DNA of 64,000 nucleotides from a bacterium. Its GTDB lineage: Bacteria; Patescibacteriota; Saccharimonadia; Saccharimonadales; UBA4665. Where the stretch lies: assembly GCA_021799595.1 (NCBI GenBank), contig JAJZAF010000002.1:1-64000 (forward strand), in the 5' to 3' direction. Positions 33,986 to 43,028 of this stretch are shown here, in pieces. Made by a program: the position numbers and the translations under genes. The notes beneath the pieces were generated by a model. The model did no database searches, was not told the DNA's origin, and worked only from the letters and a program-made list of their open reading frames with translations. Within the stretch, counting starts at the first letter, position 1. Every line of letters begins with the position of its first letter.

Positions 33986-36073
33986 ATGCCGACCAAAAAG
34001 ACTCCCATTGACAAGCTCCGCAACATTGGCATTATTGCCCATATTGATGCTGGAAAGACTACCACGACTGAAGGTATTTTGTATCGAACTGGACTAAAGC
34101 ATAAAATTGGCGCTGTTCATGAAGGTGAGACCACGACTGACTGGATGGCTCAGGAAAGAGAACGTGGCATTACCATCGTTTCAGCTGCAGTGACATGCTA
34201 TTGGAAAGACCACCAGATTAATATTATTGATACACCAGGCCACATTGACTTTACTGTTGAAGTCGAGCGCTCTTTACGAGTGCTCGATGGTGCGGTAGTG
34301 GTTTTTGACGGTAAGATGGGCGTTGAAAGCCAATCAGAGACGGTCTGGCGGCAAGCAGATAAGTACAATGTGCCACGCATTTGTTTTATTAACAAGATAA
34401 ATCAGACCGGAGGCGACTTTTATAAATCTCTTGAAAGTATTCACCATCGCCTTAGCAAGCGCGCTTTCCCTATTCACCTGCCGATCGGTTTTGAACAAGG
34501 AGTCAGCGGTGTTGTCGATCTTATAGATCTCAAAGCCTATACCTATAAAGAGTACGCTGACCATGAGCTGGTTAAAGGGGATATTCCGGAGGGCATGCAG
34601 GATCAAGTCAAGAAGTATCGGTCACTACTTATTGAAAATGCAGTGGCCGAAGACGAAAAATTGCTTGAGAAATACCTCGAATTGGGCGAAGAAGGATTAA
34701 GCCCCCAAGAAATCAAGCAGGCTGTTCGAAGCGCTGTGTTAACAGGTAAATTCTTTGCTGTTACCGGTGGTGATGGACGTGGCGTGATCGTTGAGAAAGT
34801 GCTCGATGCTATTATTGAATTACTGCCTAATCCTTTGGATCGTGGTTCGACTTGGGGCACGAATCCAAAAAACGGTGAAGAGATTGAACGTAAGCCAGTA
34901 GAGAGTGAACCGTTTGCCGGTTTAGCCTTTAAGATCGCGACCGACCCCTTTGTCGGTAAGCTGGCATATTTCCGGGTGTATTCCGGCAAAATCTTGGCCG
35001 GCAGTTATATCTTGAACAGTTCGACAGGCGAAAAAGAACGAGTCGGACGGATTGTCCGGATGCAAGCGGATAAGCGTGAAGATGTCAGCGAAGTTACGGC
35101 AGGAGATATTGCGGCTATAGTGGGCTTAAAGGGCACGACCACTGGTAATACATTGTGTGAGCAAGCACACCCTATCGTCCTTGAGAGTATTACTTTTCCT
35201 GAGCCACCCGTTTCTATTGCTATTGAGCCGAAGACAAAAGCTGATCAAGAGAAAATGAGCCTGGCGCTACAGCGTCTGGCAGAAGAGGACCCCACTTTCC
35301 GTATTCAGGTCAATGAGGAAACTGGGCAAACTATCATTTCCGGTATGGGAGAGTTGCATTTAGAGATCCTGGTTGATCGTATGAAGCGAGAATTTAACGT
35401 TGAAGCTAACATCGGTCAACCACAAGTTGCTTACCGTGAGACTATTCGCAAGGACGGTGTCGAAGTGCAAGGCAAGTTTATTCGGCAATCCGGCGGTCGT
35501 GGTCAGTATGGTGATGTTTGGCTGCGCCTCAGCCAAAACGAATCCGGTGCTGGCTTTGAATTTATTAACTCCATCAAGGGTGGTGTTGTGCCGAATGAAT
35601 ACATCAAGCCAGTTCAGGATGGCATTAAAGAAGCAATGGCTGGCGGTGTCGTTGCCGGTTACCCGGTAGTAGATATTAAGGCCGAGCTGTATGATGGTTC
35701 ATACCACGAAGTTGACTCAAGTGAAATGGCCTTTAAGATTGCTGCCTCCATTGCCTTACAGGAAGGTGTTAAGAAGGCGAATCCAGTACTTCTTGAGCCA
35801 ATTATGAAGGTTGTAGTAGTTACCCCGGAAAACTTTATGGGTGATGTCATTGGTGATTTAAACAGCAAACGTGGTCGGATTGAAAATATGGAAGACCTCA
35901 GTAGCGGTGTCAAAGAAATAACTGCATACGTACCACTTGGAGAATTGTTTGGCTATACCACGACGCTGAGGAGTAATACACAGGGACGGGCCAGCTCAAG
36001 CATGGAGCTTGATCACTATGCTGATGTACCGCCGAACGTAGCTGAAGCTATCATTGCTAAGCATGGCAAATAA
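33986..36073 (+). CDS. fusA: Elongation factor G with altered guanine-recognition loops
   Basis: Translocase GTPase, 695 aa, all five domains present. G1 AHIDAGKTTTTE, G2 RGITI and G3 DTPGHIDF are canonical. G4, normally NKxD, is NKIN (136-139) and the G5 loop is TGGDG where E. coli has CGSAF, so S262 and A263 correspond to Gly and Asp. Domain IV (GGRGQYGDVWL, KGGVVPNEYIKPVQDG) and the C-terminal GRASSSMELDHYADVP are normal. No second EF-G is in the window. Last gene of the operon. Confidence 0.97.
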   Translation: MPTKKTPIDKLRNIGIIAHIDAGKTTTTEGILYRTGLKHKIGAVHEGETTTDWMAQERERGITIVSAAVTCYWKDHQINIIDTPGHIDFTVEVERSLRVLDGAVVVFDGKMGVESQSETVWRQADKYNVPRICFINKINQTGGDFYKSLESIHHRLSKRAFPIHLPIGFEQGVSGVVDLIDLKAYTYKEYADHELVKGDIPEGMQDQVKKYRSLLIENAVAEDEKLLEKYLELGEEGLSPQEIKQAVRSAVLTGKFFAVTGGDGRGVIVEKVLDAIIELLPNPLDRGSTWGTNPKNGEEIERKPVESEPFAGLAFKIATDPFVGKLAYFRVYSGKILAGSYILNSSTGEKERVGRIVRMQADKREDVSEVTAGDIAAIVGLKGTTTGNTLCEQAHPIVLESITFPEPPVSIAIEPKTKADQEKMSLALQRLAEEDPTFRIQVNEETGQTIISGMGELHLEILVDRMKREFNVEANIGQPQVAYRETIRKDGVEVQGKFIRQSGGRGQYGDVWLRLSQNESGAGFEFINSIKGGVVPNEYIKPVQDGIKEAMAGGVVAGYPVVDIKAELYDGSYHEVDSSEMAFKIAASIALQEGVKKANPVLLEPIMKVVVVTPENFMGDVIGDLNSKRGRIENMEDLSSGVKEITAYVPLGELFGYTTTLRSNTQGRASSSMELDHYADVPPNVAEAIIAKHGK

Positions 36074-36100
36074 GGTTACTTTTTGGGTGATTGGTTTTAC

Positions 36101-37075
36101 TTACGCTTGACCTTTGGGCGCTAACTTGGTTGAAAGAATAGAAAATGCTTGTGTGTGCGGGCGAATAGTAATAGTAGTATGCGCTGGAATACGAAGGGGC
36201 TCGCCGTTGATTTGAGCCCAGGTTGGCTCATTTACTCTAAATGAAAGACGGTCAGTTGGTCCACGTTGCACTGATGCACCTCTTGCAATTTGGACGATGT
36301 ATGACAAGAGTAATGGGTGACGACGGCCGACAATAATTTCATAAAAACGTTGGTCAGTTAGGCTGATCGGTATGCGACTCAGTTTAGCAATCCGTGGTCC
36401 ATTAATGGCGGCTATGTCGTAGATAGGGCGCTTAAAATCGTCGATGGTTGCACTGAACGTCGGTGCTCCCAAAAAGGCTCTGGATACGCTGGCAACATCA
36501 GTTAAATTGCGCCCACCCGGGAAACGATATAGTCGCCGCCGCCGATGAGCAGGGTTACTAATGCGCATTGAGGCGTAAGCGGAGGCCCCAACGCTCATAT
36601 AGCAGGCGGCCAGACGAGTGGTGGTTTTTCCTCTGTTAAGTAACGTTACTTCCAAAGGATGGACGTAATGAACAGTAGCTGTTTCTAATAGACTCTGTAT
36701 TGAACTCGGTGGATTGCCGTTAATCATGTGAGCCAGATCATTAGCGTTACCCGCCCAAAGTGGCAATATGACAGTCCCTCTGGCCAATGGGGAGATGGCC
36801 GGACTGTTTAACAGGGCTTCTATAATGAGGTTGTCCGTACCGTCGCCGCCGGCAATAGCGAGTAGGCAGCGGCTTCCTCTGAGAGCCTGACTTAAGCGAC
36901 TGATAAGCCAGCTCGGACGATCATAATCACTTTGCCTGAGTTCAATGATAATCAACTGCTTAGCCGGAAAGATGCTAGTGAGTTCATGAATATAGCGTTG
37001 GCCGCGGTCATAATTTGAACTCGACGGATTAACGACTATAACGAGGCGCTGAAAGCCGGCAGGCTGTGTGTTCAT
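36101..37075 (-). CDS. Diacylglycerol/sphingosine kinase-family lipid kinase
   Basis: 324 aa with the DAGK catalytic domain: an N-terminal VVNPSSSN start, IAGGDGTDN (nucleotide-binding GGDGT) near residue 75, and the PLWAGNANDLAH block. Such enzymes phosphorylate diacylglycerol or related lipids in the cytoplasm at the membrane. The ATG overlaps the stop of the upstream CDP-alcohol phosphatidyltransferase gene (ATGA), so the two are an operon. The substrate cannot be read from the sequence. Confidence 0.82.
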   Translation of the reverse strand: MNTQPAGFQRLVIVVNPSSSNYDRGQRYIHELTSIFPAKQLIIIELRQSDYDRPSWLISRLSQALRGSRCLLAIAGGDGTDNLIIEALLNSPAISPLARGTVILPLWAGNANDLAHMINGNPPSSIQSLLETATVHYVHPLEVTLLNRGKTTTRLAACYMSVGASAYASMRISNPAHRRRRLYRFPGGRNLTDVASVSRAFLGAPTFSATIDDFKRPIYDIAAINGPRIAKLSRIPISLTDQRFYEIIVGRRHPLLLSYIVQIARGASVQRGPTDRLSFRVNEPTWAQINGEPLRIPAHTTITIRPHTQAFSILSTKLAPKGQA

Positions 37076-37740
37076 GCAGCGCCCCGTTTGTAATAAATAT
37101 TTCTGGTGTAATTAATGCTGCTAATGAGGGCTAAAATGACGAATAAGCAGAAACAGATGACACCCAAACTGCGTATTATGGTGGCATGACGAGAGGTGTG
37201 AATGATGTGAGCCAGTAAATAGAGCCCGACTGTTGACCATTCAAAGACGGCGCTGAGTTTACCCGTCCGAGACGGGTGTAGCTGGGCATTGAGGCCTTTG
37301 GCGACTACCGAAACCCCGCTATTATAGACGGCTTGAATAATCATAATAGTAATAATGAGTACCGGTAAGAGGTGTTTAATGAAGAGGGTAATGACAGCGG
37401 CAATGATCAGTGTTTTGTCAATTGAAGCATCAATAGCTTCACCGAGGGGGCTTTTGGTTTTGGTGTATTCTGCCACGATACCATCAAGAATATCTGCGCA
37501 GCGACCAATGATGATGAAGATCAATCCGGTGGTGAGCTGGTCATTAAACAAATACACTAAGCCGCGTATTGTGAGTGCTGCTCCGATGATGCTGACAATG
37601 TTGGCCGGAGTAATTGTACCGTGAGATCGGGCTGCACAGCGCTGCCAAATATTACGCTGTTGTGGGGTGATCTCGCTCCAGTCTGATCGAAGAGCACGAT
37701 GCAGTTTCATCTCTCTCTTTTTTTCCTTCCTATCTACCAT
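37072..37740 (-). CDS. CDP-alcohol phosphatidyltransferase-family membrane enzyme
   Basis: 222 aa with about five transmembrane helices. The family motif DGxxAR-x8-Gx3Dx3D appears as DGIVAEYTKTKSPLGEAID(ASID) near residues 85-105: all Asp and Gly are kept, but the Arg is Glu. It transfers a phosphatidyl group from a CDP-linked lipid to an alcohol, as in PgsA or cardiolipin synthesis. The ATG at 37740 has no Shine-Dalgarno; Met11 (MKLHRAL), preceded by a purine-rich tract, is an alternative start. It forms an operon with the lipid kinase downstream. Confidence 0.75.
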   Translation of the reverse strand: MVDRKEKKREMKLHRALRSDWSEITPQQRNIWQRCAARSHGTITPANIVSIIGAALTIRGLVYLFNDQLTTGLIFIIIGRCADILDGIVAEYTKTKSPLGEAIDASIDKTLIIAAVITLFIKHLLPVLIITIMIIQAVYNSGVSVVAKGLNAQLHPSRTGKLSAVFEWSTVGLYLLAHIIHTSRHATIIRSLGVICFCLFVILALISSINYTRNIYYKRGAA

Positions 37741-37814
37741 AGCACGAACAAGTGCGATCGCAATTTAATGGTACAATCATGGTCGGATATATTCACAGAA
37801 AGTGAGCAAAAAGC

Positions 37815-38600
37815 ATGAGATATGAACATGGAAATAGGGTGATGTTGAGAGGAGACTTTCATACTCATTCTGTCGCTTCTTACGACGGCGGCATACGACT
37901 TGATGATTATCGGAGAATGATTGAAGAAGGACCGCTTGATATTGTTGCCATTACAGATCATGACGTTATTGCCCCTGCTACCATTGATCTGGCCGAAGAG
38001 TACCCTGGGAGAGTTGTGGTAGGAGAAGAAATAACAACCTTATATGAAAGTGAAGATGGTAAAAAGAAAGAGATTGAAATAATTGGCCTCTGGTTGAGAG
38101 AACAGATTCCAAAACATTTACCAACACTGGAAGCTGCCGAACATATTATTGGCCAGGGAGGTGCCTTATATATACCTCACCCTCTTGATGAAACACGTAA
38201 AGGGGCTAACTGGGAGGCAATTGCAGAGCTTTATCGCAGTATCGGTATTGCAGCTATGGAGAGGTATAACGGCCGAAAGTGCTGGCGTCCATGGCTACAT
38301 AATGACTACGGGATGCTAGCTGACGAATGGGCAAAGAGGCAGGAACGGCCCATTGCCAGAATGGCTGGGAGTGATGCCCACGGTTCGCCCGGGTGGGGAA
38401 GAACCAGCACTGCATTGACAGAATTACCATCGCCGGAAAACCTTATTGATGTTGTTGATAGCGATGATCAGTTCGGACATTGCTCCGTTGGTTTTATAGG
38501 ATTGTTGCAACCGAAATATAACAAATGGTGGCTGCATCAGCGACAGACGAGACAGACTGAACAAGAGATTGCCGGTGCAGTGTTTTTTGATCATGAGTAA
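37815..38600 (+). CDS. PHP-domain metal-dependent phosphoesterase
   Basis: 261 aa. PHP motifs in order: DFHTHS (14-19), TDHD (45-48), GEEIT, PHP in YIPHPLDE and GSDAH near residue 193. These form the trinuclear metal site of the family, which includes nucleotidases and histidinol phosphatase-like enzymes. The substrate is unknown. TACAAT (37772-37777) is a possible -10 box. The next gene starts 8 nt before its stop, so it is coupled to the CarS-like gene. Confidence 0.85.
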   Translation: MRYEHGNRVMLRGDFHTHSVASYDGGIRLDDYRRMIEEGPLDIVAITDHDVIAPATIDLAEEYPGRVVVGEEITTLYESEDGKKKEIEIIGLWLREQIPKHLPTLEAAEHIIGQGGALYIPHPLDETRKGANWEAIAELYRSIGIAAMERYNGRKCWRPWLHNDYGMLADEWAKRQERPIARMAGSDAHGSPGWGRTSTALTELPSPENLIDVVDSDDQFGHCSVGFIGLLQPKYNKWWLHQRQTRQTEQEIAGAVFFDHE

Positions 38601-39150
38601 TCATATTCTTTTTGCGCTATGGTTCTTTTTGCCGGCTGGTATTGCAAACGTCACTCCAATACTTGTGTCTCATGTTCCGGGATTGAGCCGCCTGAACGTT
38701 CCGTTGGATAATGGTTGGCGTTTTCATGGGCACAGGCTGTTTGGAGCCCATAAGACATGGCGTGGAGTGCTGAGCGGAGCCTTTGTTGGTACACTGACAG
38801 TTTGGTTGCAGGTGATAGGTTATCGTCATAGTGCCTGGATCCGCTCTGTCAGCCAGCCAGTAATTTATGACCACATTTCTATCTTTGCTCTCGGTTTACT
38901 TTTAAGTCTTGGCGCATTAATTGGCGATACAATCGAGAGTGCCGTTAAAAGACAAGTTGGTGTAAGCGATGGCCAGCGTTGGTTTCCTTTTGATCAAGTC
39001 GATTACGTCGTTGGTGGTTTGATTGCAGTCAGCTTTTACATTAGGTTATCTCTAGAAGAGTACGGTCTTATTCTTGTTATATGGTTTGCCATGCATCTGA
39101 TATTTAGCTATCTTGGTTTTTTGTTAAAATTGAAGAGGCAGCCGATCTGA
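38593..39150 (+). CDS. CDP-archaeol synthase (CarS)-like integral membrane protein
   Basis: 186 aa, about five transmembrane helices. It has the CarS/DUF46 blocks: LPAGIANVTPIL near the N-terminus, RLFGAHKTWRG, GDTIESAVKR and a late FDQVDYVVGG. In archaea this family makes CDP-archaeol from CTP and an ether lipid; bacterial members are presumed to activate a lipid phosphate with CTP. The start at 38593 overlaps the PHP gene by 8 nt. A divergent block next to it encodes a CDP-alcohol phosphatidyltransferase that would use a CDP-lipid. Confidence 0.78.
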   Translation: MSNHILFALWFFLPAGIANVTPILVSHVPGLSRLNVPLDNGWRFHGHRLFGAHKTWRGVLSGAFVGTLTVWLQVIGYRHSAWIRSVSQPVIYDHISIFALGLLLSLGALIGDTIESAVKRQVGVSDGQRWFPFDQVDYVVGGLIAVSFYIRLSLEEYGLILVIWFAMHLIFSYLGFLLKLKRQPI

Positions 39151-39164
39151 TACTGTAAACTTTT

Positions 39165-39192
39165 TTGACAAACACTCTCTTCCTGCTATACT
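39165..39192 (+). promoter_or_regulatory. Strong tuf promoter
   Basis: TTGACA (39165-39170), 16-nt spacer, TATACT (39187-39192). The leader has a TAACTC-atgc-GAGTTA hairpin (39202-39217), and a second TATAAT-like box near 39233. AAGGAG lies about 12 nt before the ATG. Confidence 0.8.
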
Positions 39193-39275
39193 TCATAGGA
39201 GTAACTCATGCGAGTTATTGCTTGCATATACTATAATAGCCTAAACATATTGAAGAATAAGGAGTACTTTTCATT

Positions 39276-40460
39276 ATGGCAGAACAATTTGACCGGAGTA
39301 AACCGCATGTCAATGTTGGTACCATGGGACATGTTGATCATGGCAAGACGACCTTGACCGCAGCGATTACTGCTGTATTAGCCAAGCGTTTACCGAGTGC
39401 CGTGAACAAGCCTGTAGCTTATGATCAAATCGATAATGCCCCGGAAGAAAAAGCTCGTGGCATTACTATCGCGACATCACACCAAGAATATGAAAGTGAA
39501 AAACGTCATTATGCTCATGTTGATATGCCGGGTCACGCTGACTACGTTAAGAACATGATTACTGGTGCTGCTCAAATCGACGGCGCCATTTTAGTCGTCG
39601 GTGCCAATGACGGCCCATTGCCGCAGACACGTGAGCACGTACTACTTGCTCGTCAAGTCGGAGTTCCCTACATTCTTGTCTTCCTGAATAAGATGGATCT
39701 GGCTGATCCAGAGTTGGTTGATCTCGTTGAGGAAGAAATTCGTGAGCTGCTTGAAAAGAACGGTTTTGATAAAAACGCTCCGATTATCCGTGGCTCTGCC
39801 ACTAAGGCGCTTGAAGGAGATAAGGAATCTGAAGACGCCATCATGGAGCTCGTGAAAGCAATGGATGAGTTTATTCCGGAACCGAAGCGAGAATTAGACA
39901 AACCGTTTCTTATGCCAATTGAAGACGTCTTTTCAATTAAAGGACGTGGTACAGTTGCTACTGGCCGAATTGAGACCGGTATAGTCAAAATCAATGATGA
40001 AGTTGAGATTGTTGGTCTGAGAGACACCAAGAAAAGCGTCGTGACAGGCATAGAGGCCTTTAAGAAGAGTCTTGATCAAGGTCAAGCTGGCGATAACGCT
40101 GGTATTTTACTGCGCGGTATAGAGCGTGATGACATTGAACGCGGCCAAGTACTCGCTAAGCCTGGCAGTATTACACCACACACCGAATTTGATAGCGAAG
40201 TCTATATTCTGACCAAGGAAGAGGGCGGCCGACACACACCTTTTTTCAAAGGCTACAAGCCACAGTTTTACTTCCGCACTACTGATGTGACCGGTGAGGT
40301 TGAGCTTCCGGCTGACAAAGAAATGGTCATGCCAGGCGACACCGTTACTTTTAAGGTCAAGTTACTTGCTCCAATAGCCATGGAGCAAGGGTTGCGTTTT
40401 GCTATTCGTGAAGGTGGTCGTACCGTTGGTGCCGGTGTCGTGACGAAGGTAATTAAGTAA
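39276..40460 (+). CDS. tuf: Elongation factor Tu
   Basis: GTPase that delivers aminoacyl-tRNA, 394 aa. G1 GHVDHGKT (18-25), G2 RGITI, G3 DMPGHADY, G4 NKMD and G5 GSATK are all canonical, a useful internal control for the altered EF-G. The kirromycin/pulvomycin-region motifs ([16 protein letters not shown]) are normal. rpsJ follows after 37 nt. Confidence 0.98.
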   Translation: MAEQFDRSKPHVNVGTMGHVDHGKTTLTAAITAVLAKRLPSAVNKPVAYDQIDNAPEEKARGITIATSHQEYESEKRHYAHVDMPGHADYVKNMITGAAQIDGAILVVGANDGPLPQTREHVLLARQVGVPYILVFLNKMDLADPELVDLVEEEIRELLEKNGFDKNAPIIRGSATKALEGDKESEDAIMELVKAMDEFIPEPKRELDKPFLMPIEDVFSIKGRGTVATGRIETGIVKINDEVEIVGLRDTKKSVVTGIEAFKKSLDQGQAGDNAGILLRGIERDDIERGQVLAKPGSITPHTEFDSEVYILTKEEGGRHTPFFKGYKPQFYFRTTDVTGEVELPADKEMVMPGDTVTFKVKLLAPIAMEQGLRFAIREGGRTVGAGVVTKVIK

Positions 40461-40497
40461 CACCCATAAAACGATATAGAGAAGGAAGATCAAAAGA

Positions 40498-40830
40498 ATG
40501 ACGGCCACCGCTGCCAAGCCAGAAATAAAGCAACGCATCCGAATTCGTCTGAAAGCATACGATCATAAAGTCATTGATCAAGCTGCCAAACAAATCATTG
40601 ATACAGCATTGAGGACGGGAGCCAGCTTAGCGGGACCCATACCTTTACCGACTAGAAAAAGTACCTTTACGGTCGTGAAGAGTCCGCATGTCTTCAAAAA
40701 AGGACGTGAACAGTTTGAGATGCGGATTCATAAGCGTCTTATTGATGTGTTTGAACCGACTCCAAAAACGATAGACAGTCTCATGAATCTTTCGCTACCG
40801 GCCGGTTGTGATGTTGAAATCAAGATGTGA
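40498..40830 (+). CDS. rpsJ: 30S ribosomal protein uS10
   Basis: Head protein of the small subunit and NusE antitermination partner, 110 aa. Recognised by [34 protein letters not shown] and the [17 protein letters not shown] end. Good GAAGGAAG before the ATG. It directly follows tuf, and the rest of the S10 operon resumes only at 42414 after two unknown genes and a separate promoter. Confidence 0.98.
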   Translation: MTATAAKPEIKQRIRIRLKAYDHKVIDQAAKQIIDTALRTGASLAGPIPLPTRKSTFTVVKSPHVFKKGREQFEMRIHKRLIDVFEPTPKTIDSLMNLSLPAGCDVEIKM

Positions 40831-40922
40831 GTGTTTAGTGAATCTAATACACTATTTATTTTGGGGTAAAGCCACTGCTAATATAGCATAATCTAGATAA
40901 AATAAGGATTTTAGTATTTGCT

Positions 40923-41885
40923 ATGGATTCTAAAAGTGCTCTTGAAGCAGTCGCAGCTATCCGTTTGACAGTGCCGCCCGAACAATTAAAAGACTTTGAT
41001 ACTCAACTTGCTGAGCAATATGGTCACACTGCTGAAATAGCTGGCCCTCTTGCTGTTCAGGCTGAGGCTGACGAAACTTTGCCTAAAAAAGAAATTAAGT
41101 GTTTTTTGAATGCTTCGATTGAAATGTCGTCTGAGCGCCAACTTGACGTGGTGCGTCAATTCTGGGAGGTACTAGGTTGTAAAATGCCTGAACTCGATGA
41201 GAAGCAAAAAGCAGCATTAAATAACACAATTGAAAGAAATCCCTTCATGCGTGTCATGCCTGCTCCTTTATTGGACATAAATGGTTGTAAAACTATTGCT
41301 GAGCGGGCGCGTTCAGCCTTTCGAAATCAGCATCTGTTTGCCATCAGACAAAACGTTTTATGGACACCAAACGAAAGCTATATGATACATGCTAAGCTTC
41401 TAAAAGATCCAGAGTCTATAGTCAAAGAGGGTCGTGTGTCATACGGAATACGTTATAAATCTCCTGATAGCGGTGAACTCTTAACGAAAGACCGCTTTGG
41501 CGCTCGTCTCCGCAAGATTGGTAAGGGTATTGAAGCCGATGGCGTCACCTGGGTCTTCCCAGTCATGGATGTACGGGTTCAAAGTGAACGTATCTGCGCT
41601 CCTGCTGGTGCGTTGCACCAAAAAGTAGAGCCTACAGTAGTACCTGAAGTGCTTATCGGTATGCAATTGTTGCATCGGGCTAGTGGCACCCCTAATTCTG
41701 ACTATCATGTAGATTTTGCCAATGAAGCAATTTACAAGTTAGACAAAAAAGATGTACCTAAAACTCCGGTACATGTTACCAGTGTTTATTGGTATCCTAA
41801 CGATCGTCGGGTCGTCTTGCTTTATTGGCATGCTGACAGCCAGAATGAGGACTTTGGCGTTCGTGCTGCGGAAAATGGGCTCTAA
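40923..41885 (+). CDS. Unknown 320-aa protein inserted between rpsJ and rplC
   Basis: Soluble, mixed alpha/beta composition, no signal peptide, membrane helix or motif that I recognise. The C-terminal half is rich in beta-strand-like hydrophobic/polar alternation (VLWTPNESYMIHAKLL, VHVTSVYWYPNDRRVVLLYW). A Leu/Ala/Glu-rich N-terminal 60 residues may be helical. It splits the rpsJ-rplC junction that is contiguous in most bacteria. No clear Shine-Dalgarno; an AT-rich tract with a possible TAATC-like box precedes the ATG. Confidence 0.65.
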   Translation: MDSKSALEAVAAIRLTVPPEQLKDFDTQLAEQYGHTAEIAGPLAVQAEADETLPKKEIKCFLNASIEMSSERQLDVVRQFWEVLGCKMPELDEKQKAALNNTIERNPFMRVMPAPLLDINGCKTIAERARSAFRNQHLFAIRQNVLWTPNESYMIHAKLLKDPESIVKEGRVSYGIRYKSPDSGELLTKDRFGARLRKIGKGIEADGVTWVFPVMDVRVQSERICAPAGALHQKVEPTVVPEVLIGMQLLHRASGTPNSDYHVDFANEAIYKLDKKDVPKTPVHVTSVYWYPNDRRVVLLYWHADSQNEDFGVRAAENGL

Positions 41886-42050
41886 GGTTTCGGTTTTTAC
41901 CCCTTCTTTATGCTTTTTCTTTTGAATCTTACTAAAGTCTAAATGTCTGTGAATAGCCAACGAAGCTATTAACGCTTAATTAACACATAAAAATCCAGAA
42001 ATTTTGGAGTTAGTAGAAGCTCCACTGGTCATAGCAGGGCTAGATCATTT

Positions 42051-42236
42051 GTGTCTACAGATAAAGAGGATTTTTTGCAAACATTGATTATGACTGCTGT
42101 TTATGGAAACAGGGGCTATTTGAAGGTTGAGGCTTTCAATCATATAGGGATTCCAGCAGTGGATGAAGATACTCTTGACATTGAAGAAATACTTGAACAC
42201 ATTCCAAGAAGTAGAGTGTGTATATGGCACGTATAG
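42051..42236 (+). CDS. Small hypothetical protein (61 aa), tentative
   Basis: GTG-started frame (MSTDKEDFLQTLIMTAVYG) with a reasonable composition, acidic C-terminal half and no recognised domain. There is no Shine-Dalgarno, and the -10 candidate TAGATC is too close (4 nt). It sits between the 320-aa unknown gene and the rplC promoter. It may be real or a remnant. Confidence 0.35.
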   Translation: MSTDKEDFLQTLIMTAVYGNRGYLKVEAFNHIGIPAVDEDTLDIEEILEHIPRSRVCIWHV

Positions 42237-42252
42237 TAAAGTTAGCAACAAG

Positions 42253-42293
42253 TTGACAGGGGTAAGAGGAGCATGATACTCTAGTACAGTATC
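42253..42293 (+). promoter_or_regulatory. Promoter of the rplC operon with inverted repeat over the -10 box
   Basis: TTGACA (42253-42258), 16-nt spacer, GATACT (42275-42280). The -10 box is the left arm of a perfect inverted repeat GATACT-ctagtac-AGTATC (42275-42293) that also spans the expected start site, so it could be an operator or a hairpin at the 5' end of the RNA. Confidence 0.6.
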
Positions 42294-42299
42294 TTAGTT

Positions 42300-42379
42300 T
42301 CGACTGCACTTGGTACGTGTTTGCAGGTCTGCCAACAACAGAGGTAGAAACCGCTCACTACCAAGCATTTTTTTGTCGA
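42300..42379 (+). promoter_or_regulatory. Structured rplC leader with attenuator-like stem and T-run
   Basis: Nested complementary arms: TCGAC (42300-42304) with GTCGA (42375-42379), and TGC-ac-TTGGTA (42305-42315) with TACCAAGCA (42359-42367). The inner stem is followed at once by seven T (42368-42374). The roughly 43-nt loop contains smaller hairpins. The layout resembles a ribosomal-protein autogenous leader or attenuator; the Shine-Dalgarno GGAAGGAG lies about 25 nt downstream. Confidence 0.55.
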
Positions 42380-42413
42380 CTTTAAGAATATTCATGTAAG
42401 ACGGGAAGGAGAT

Positions 42414-43028
42414 ATGAAAGCTCTCATTGCCAGAAAAGTCGGTATGACTAGCACCATCAGTGACGACGGTGTTGTGTCGGCTGTGACCTTGCTTTCCTTC
42501 TCTGATCACACTGTTCTTGCCCATAAGACTGAGGAAAAAGACGGATACACTGCAGTACAAGTTGGGACAGAAACATCTAAGCGTCTCCCGAAAAGTGTGG
42601 CAGGACACGTCAAGGCAGCGAAGGTGATGCCAAAAATTATTCGCGAATTTCGCATGTCTTCTATCCCTGAGGAACTAAGCGTCGGCACCAGCATCCAAGC
42701 AGCCGACGTTTTTAGTGTCGGCGATCATGTCAGTGTCACCGGTACTACCAAGGGGAAAGGCTGGGCTGGCACTATTCGCAGACACAACTTCCACCGTGGT
42801 CGCAAGACTCACGGCGGCAACTCATACCGTCGACCTGGCTCCATTGGCTCCATGTATCCGCAGCATATCTTCAAGGGTACTCGTATGGCTGGAAGATTAG
42901 GACATGATAGAGTTACCGTTAAGGGGCTCAAAGTAGCCCTCATCGATCCAGAACTTAAGGTCATTGGCGTGACCGGTGCTGTGCCGGGACCGAAGAAGGC
43001 CCTTGTTATTATTCGGGAGGCTAAGTAA
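42414..43028 (+). CDS. rplC: 50S ribosomal protein uL3
   Basis: Assembly-initiating large-subunit protein, 204 aa. The start MKALIARKVGMTS and the peptidyl-transferase-proximal loop GSIGSMYPQHIFKGTRMAGRLG mark uL3, including the Gln that is methylated in E. coli. GGAAGGAG precedes the ATG. The stop overlaps the rplD ATG (TAATG). Confidence 0.98.
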   Translation: MKALIARKVGMTSTISDDGVVSAVTLLSFSDHTVLAHKTEEKDGYTAVQVGTETSKRLPKSVAGHVKAAKVMPKIIREFRMSSIPEELSVGTSIQAADVFSVGDHVSVTGTTKGKGWAGTIRRHNFHRGRKTHGGNSYRRPGSIGSMYPQHIFKGTRMAGRLGHDRVTVKGLKVALIDPELKVIGVTGAVPGPKKALVIIREAK

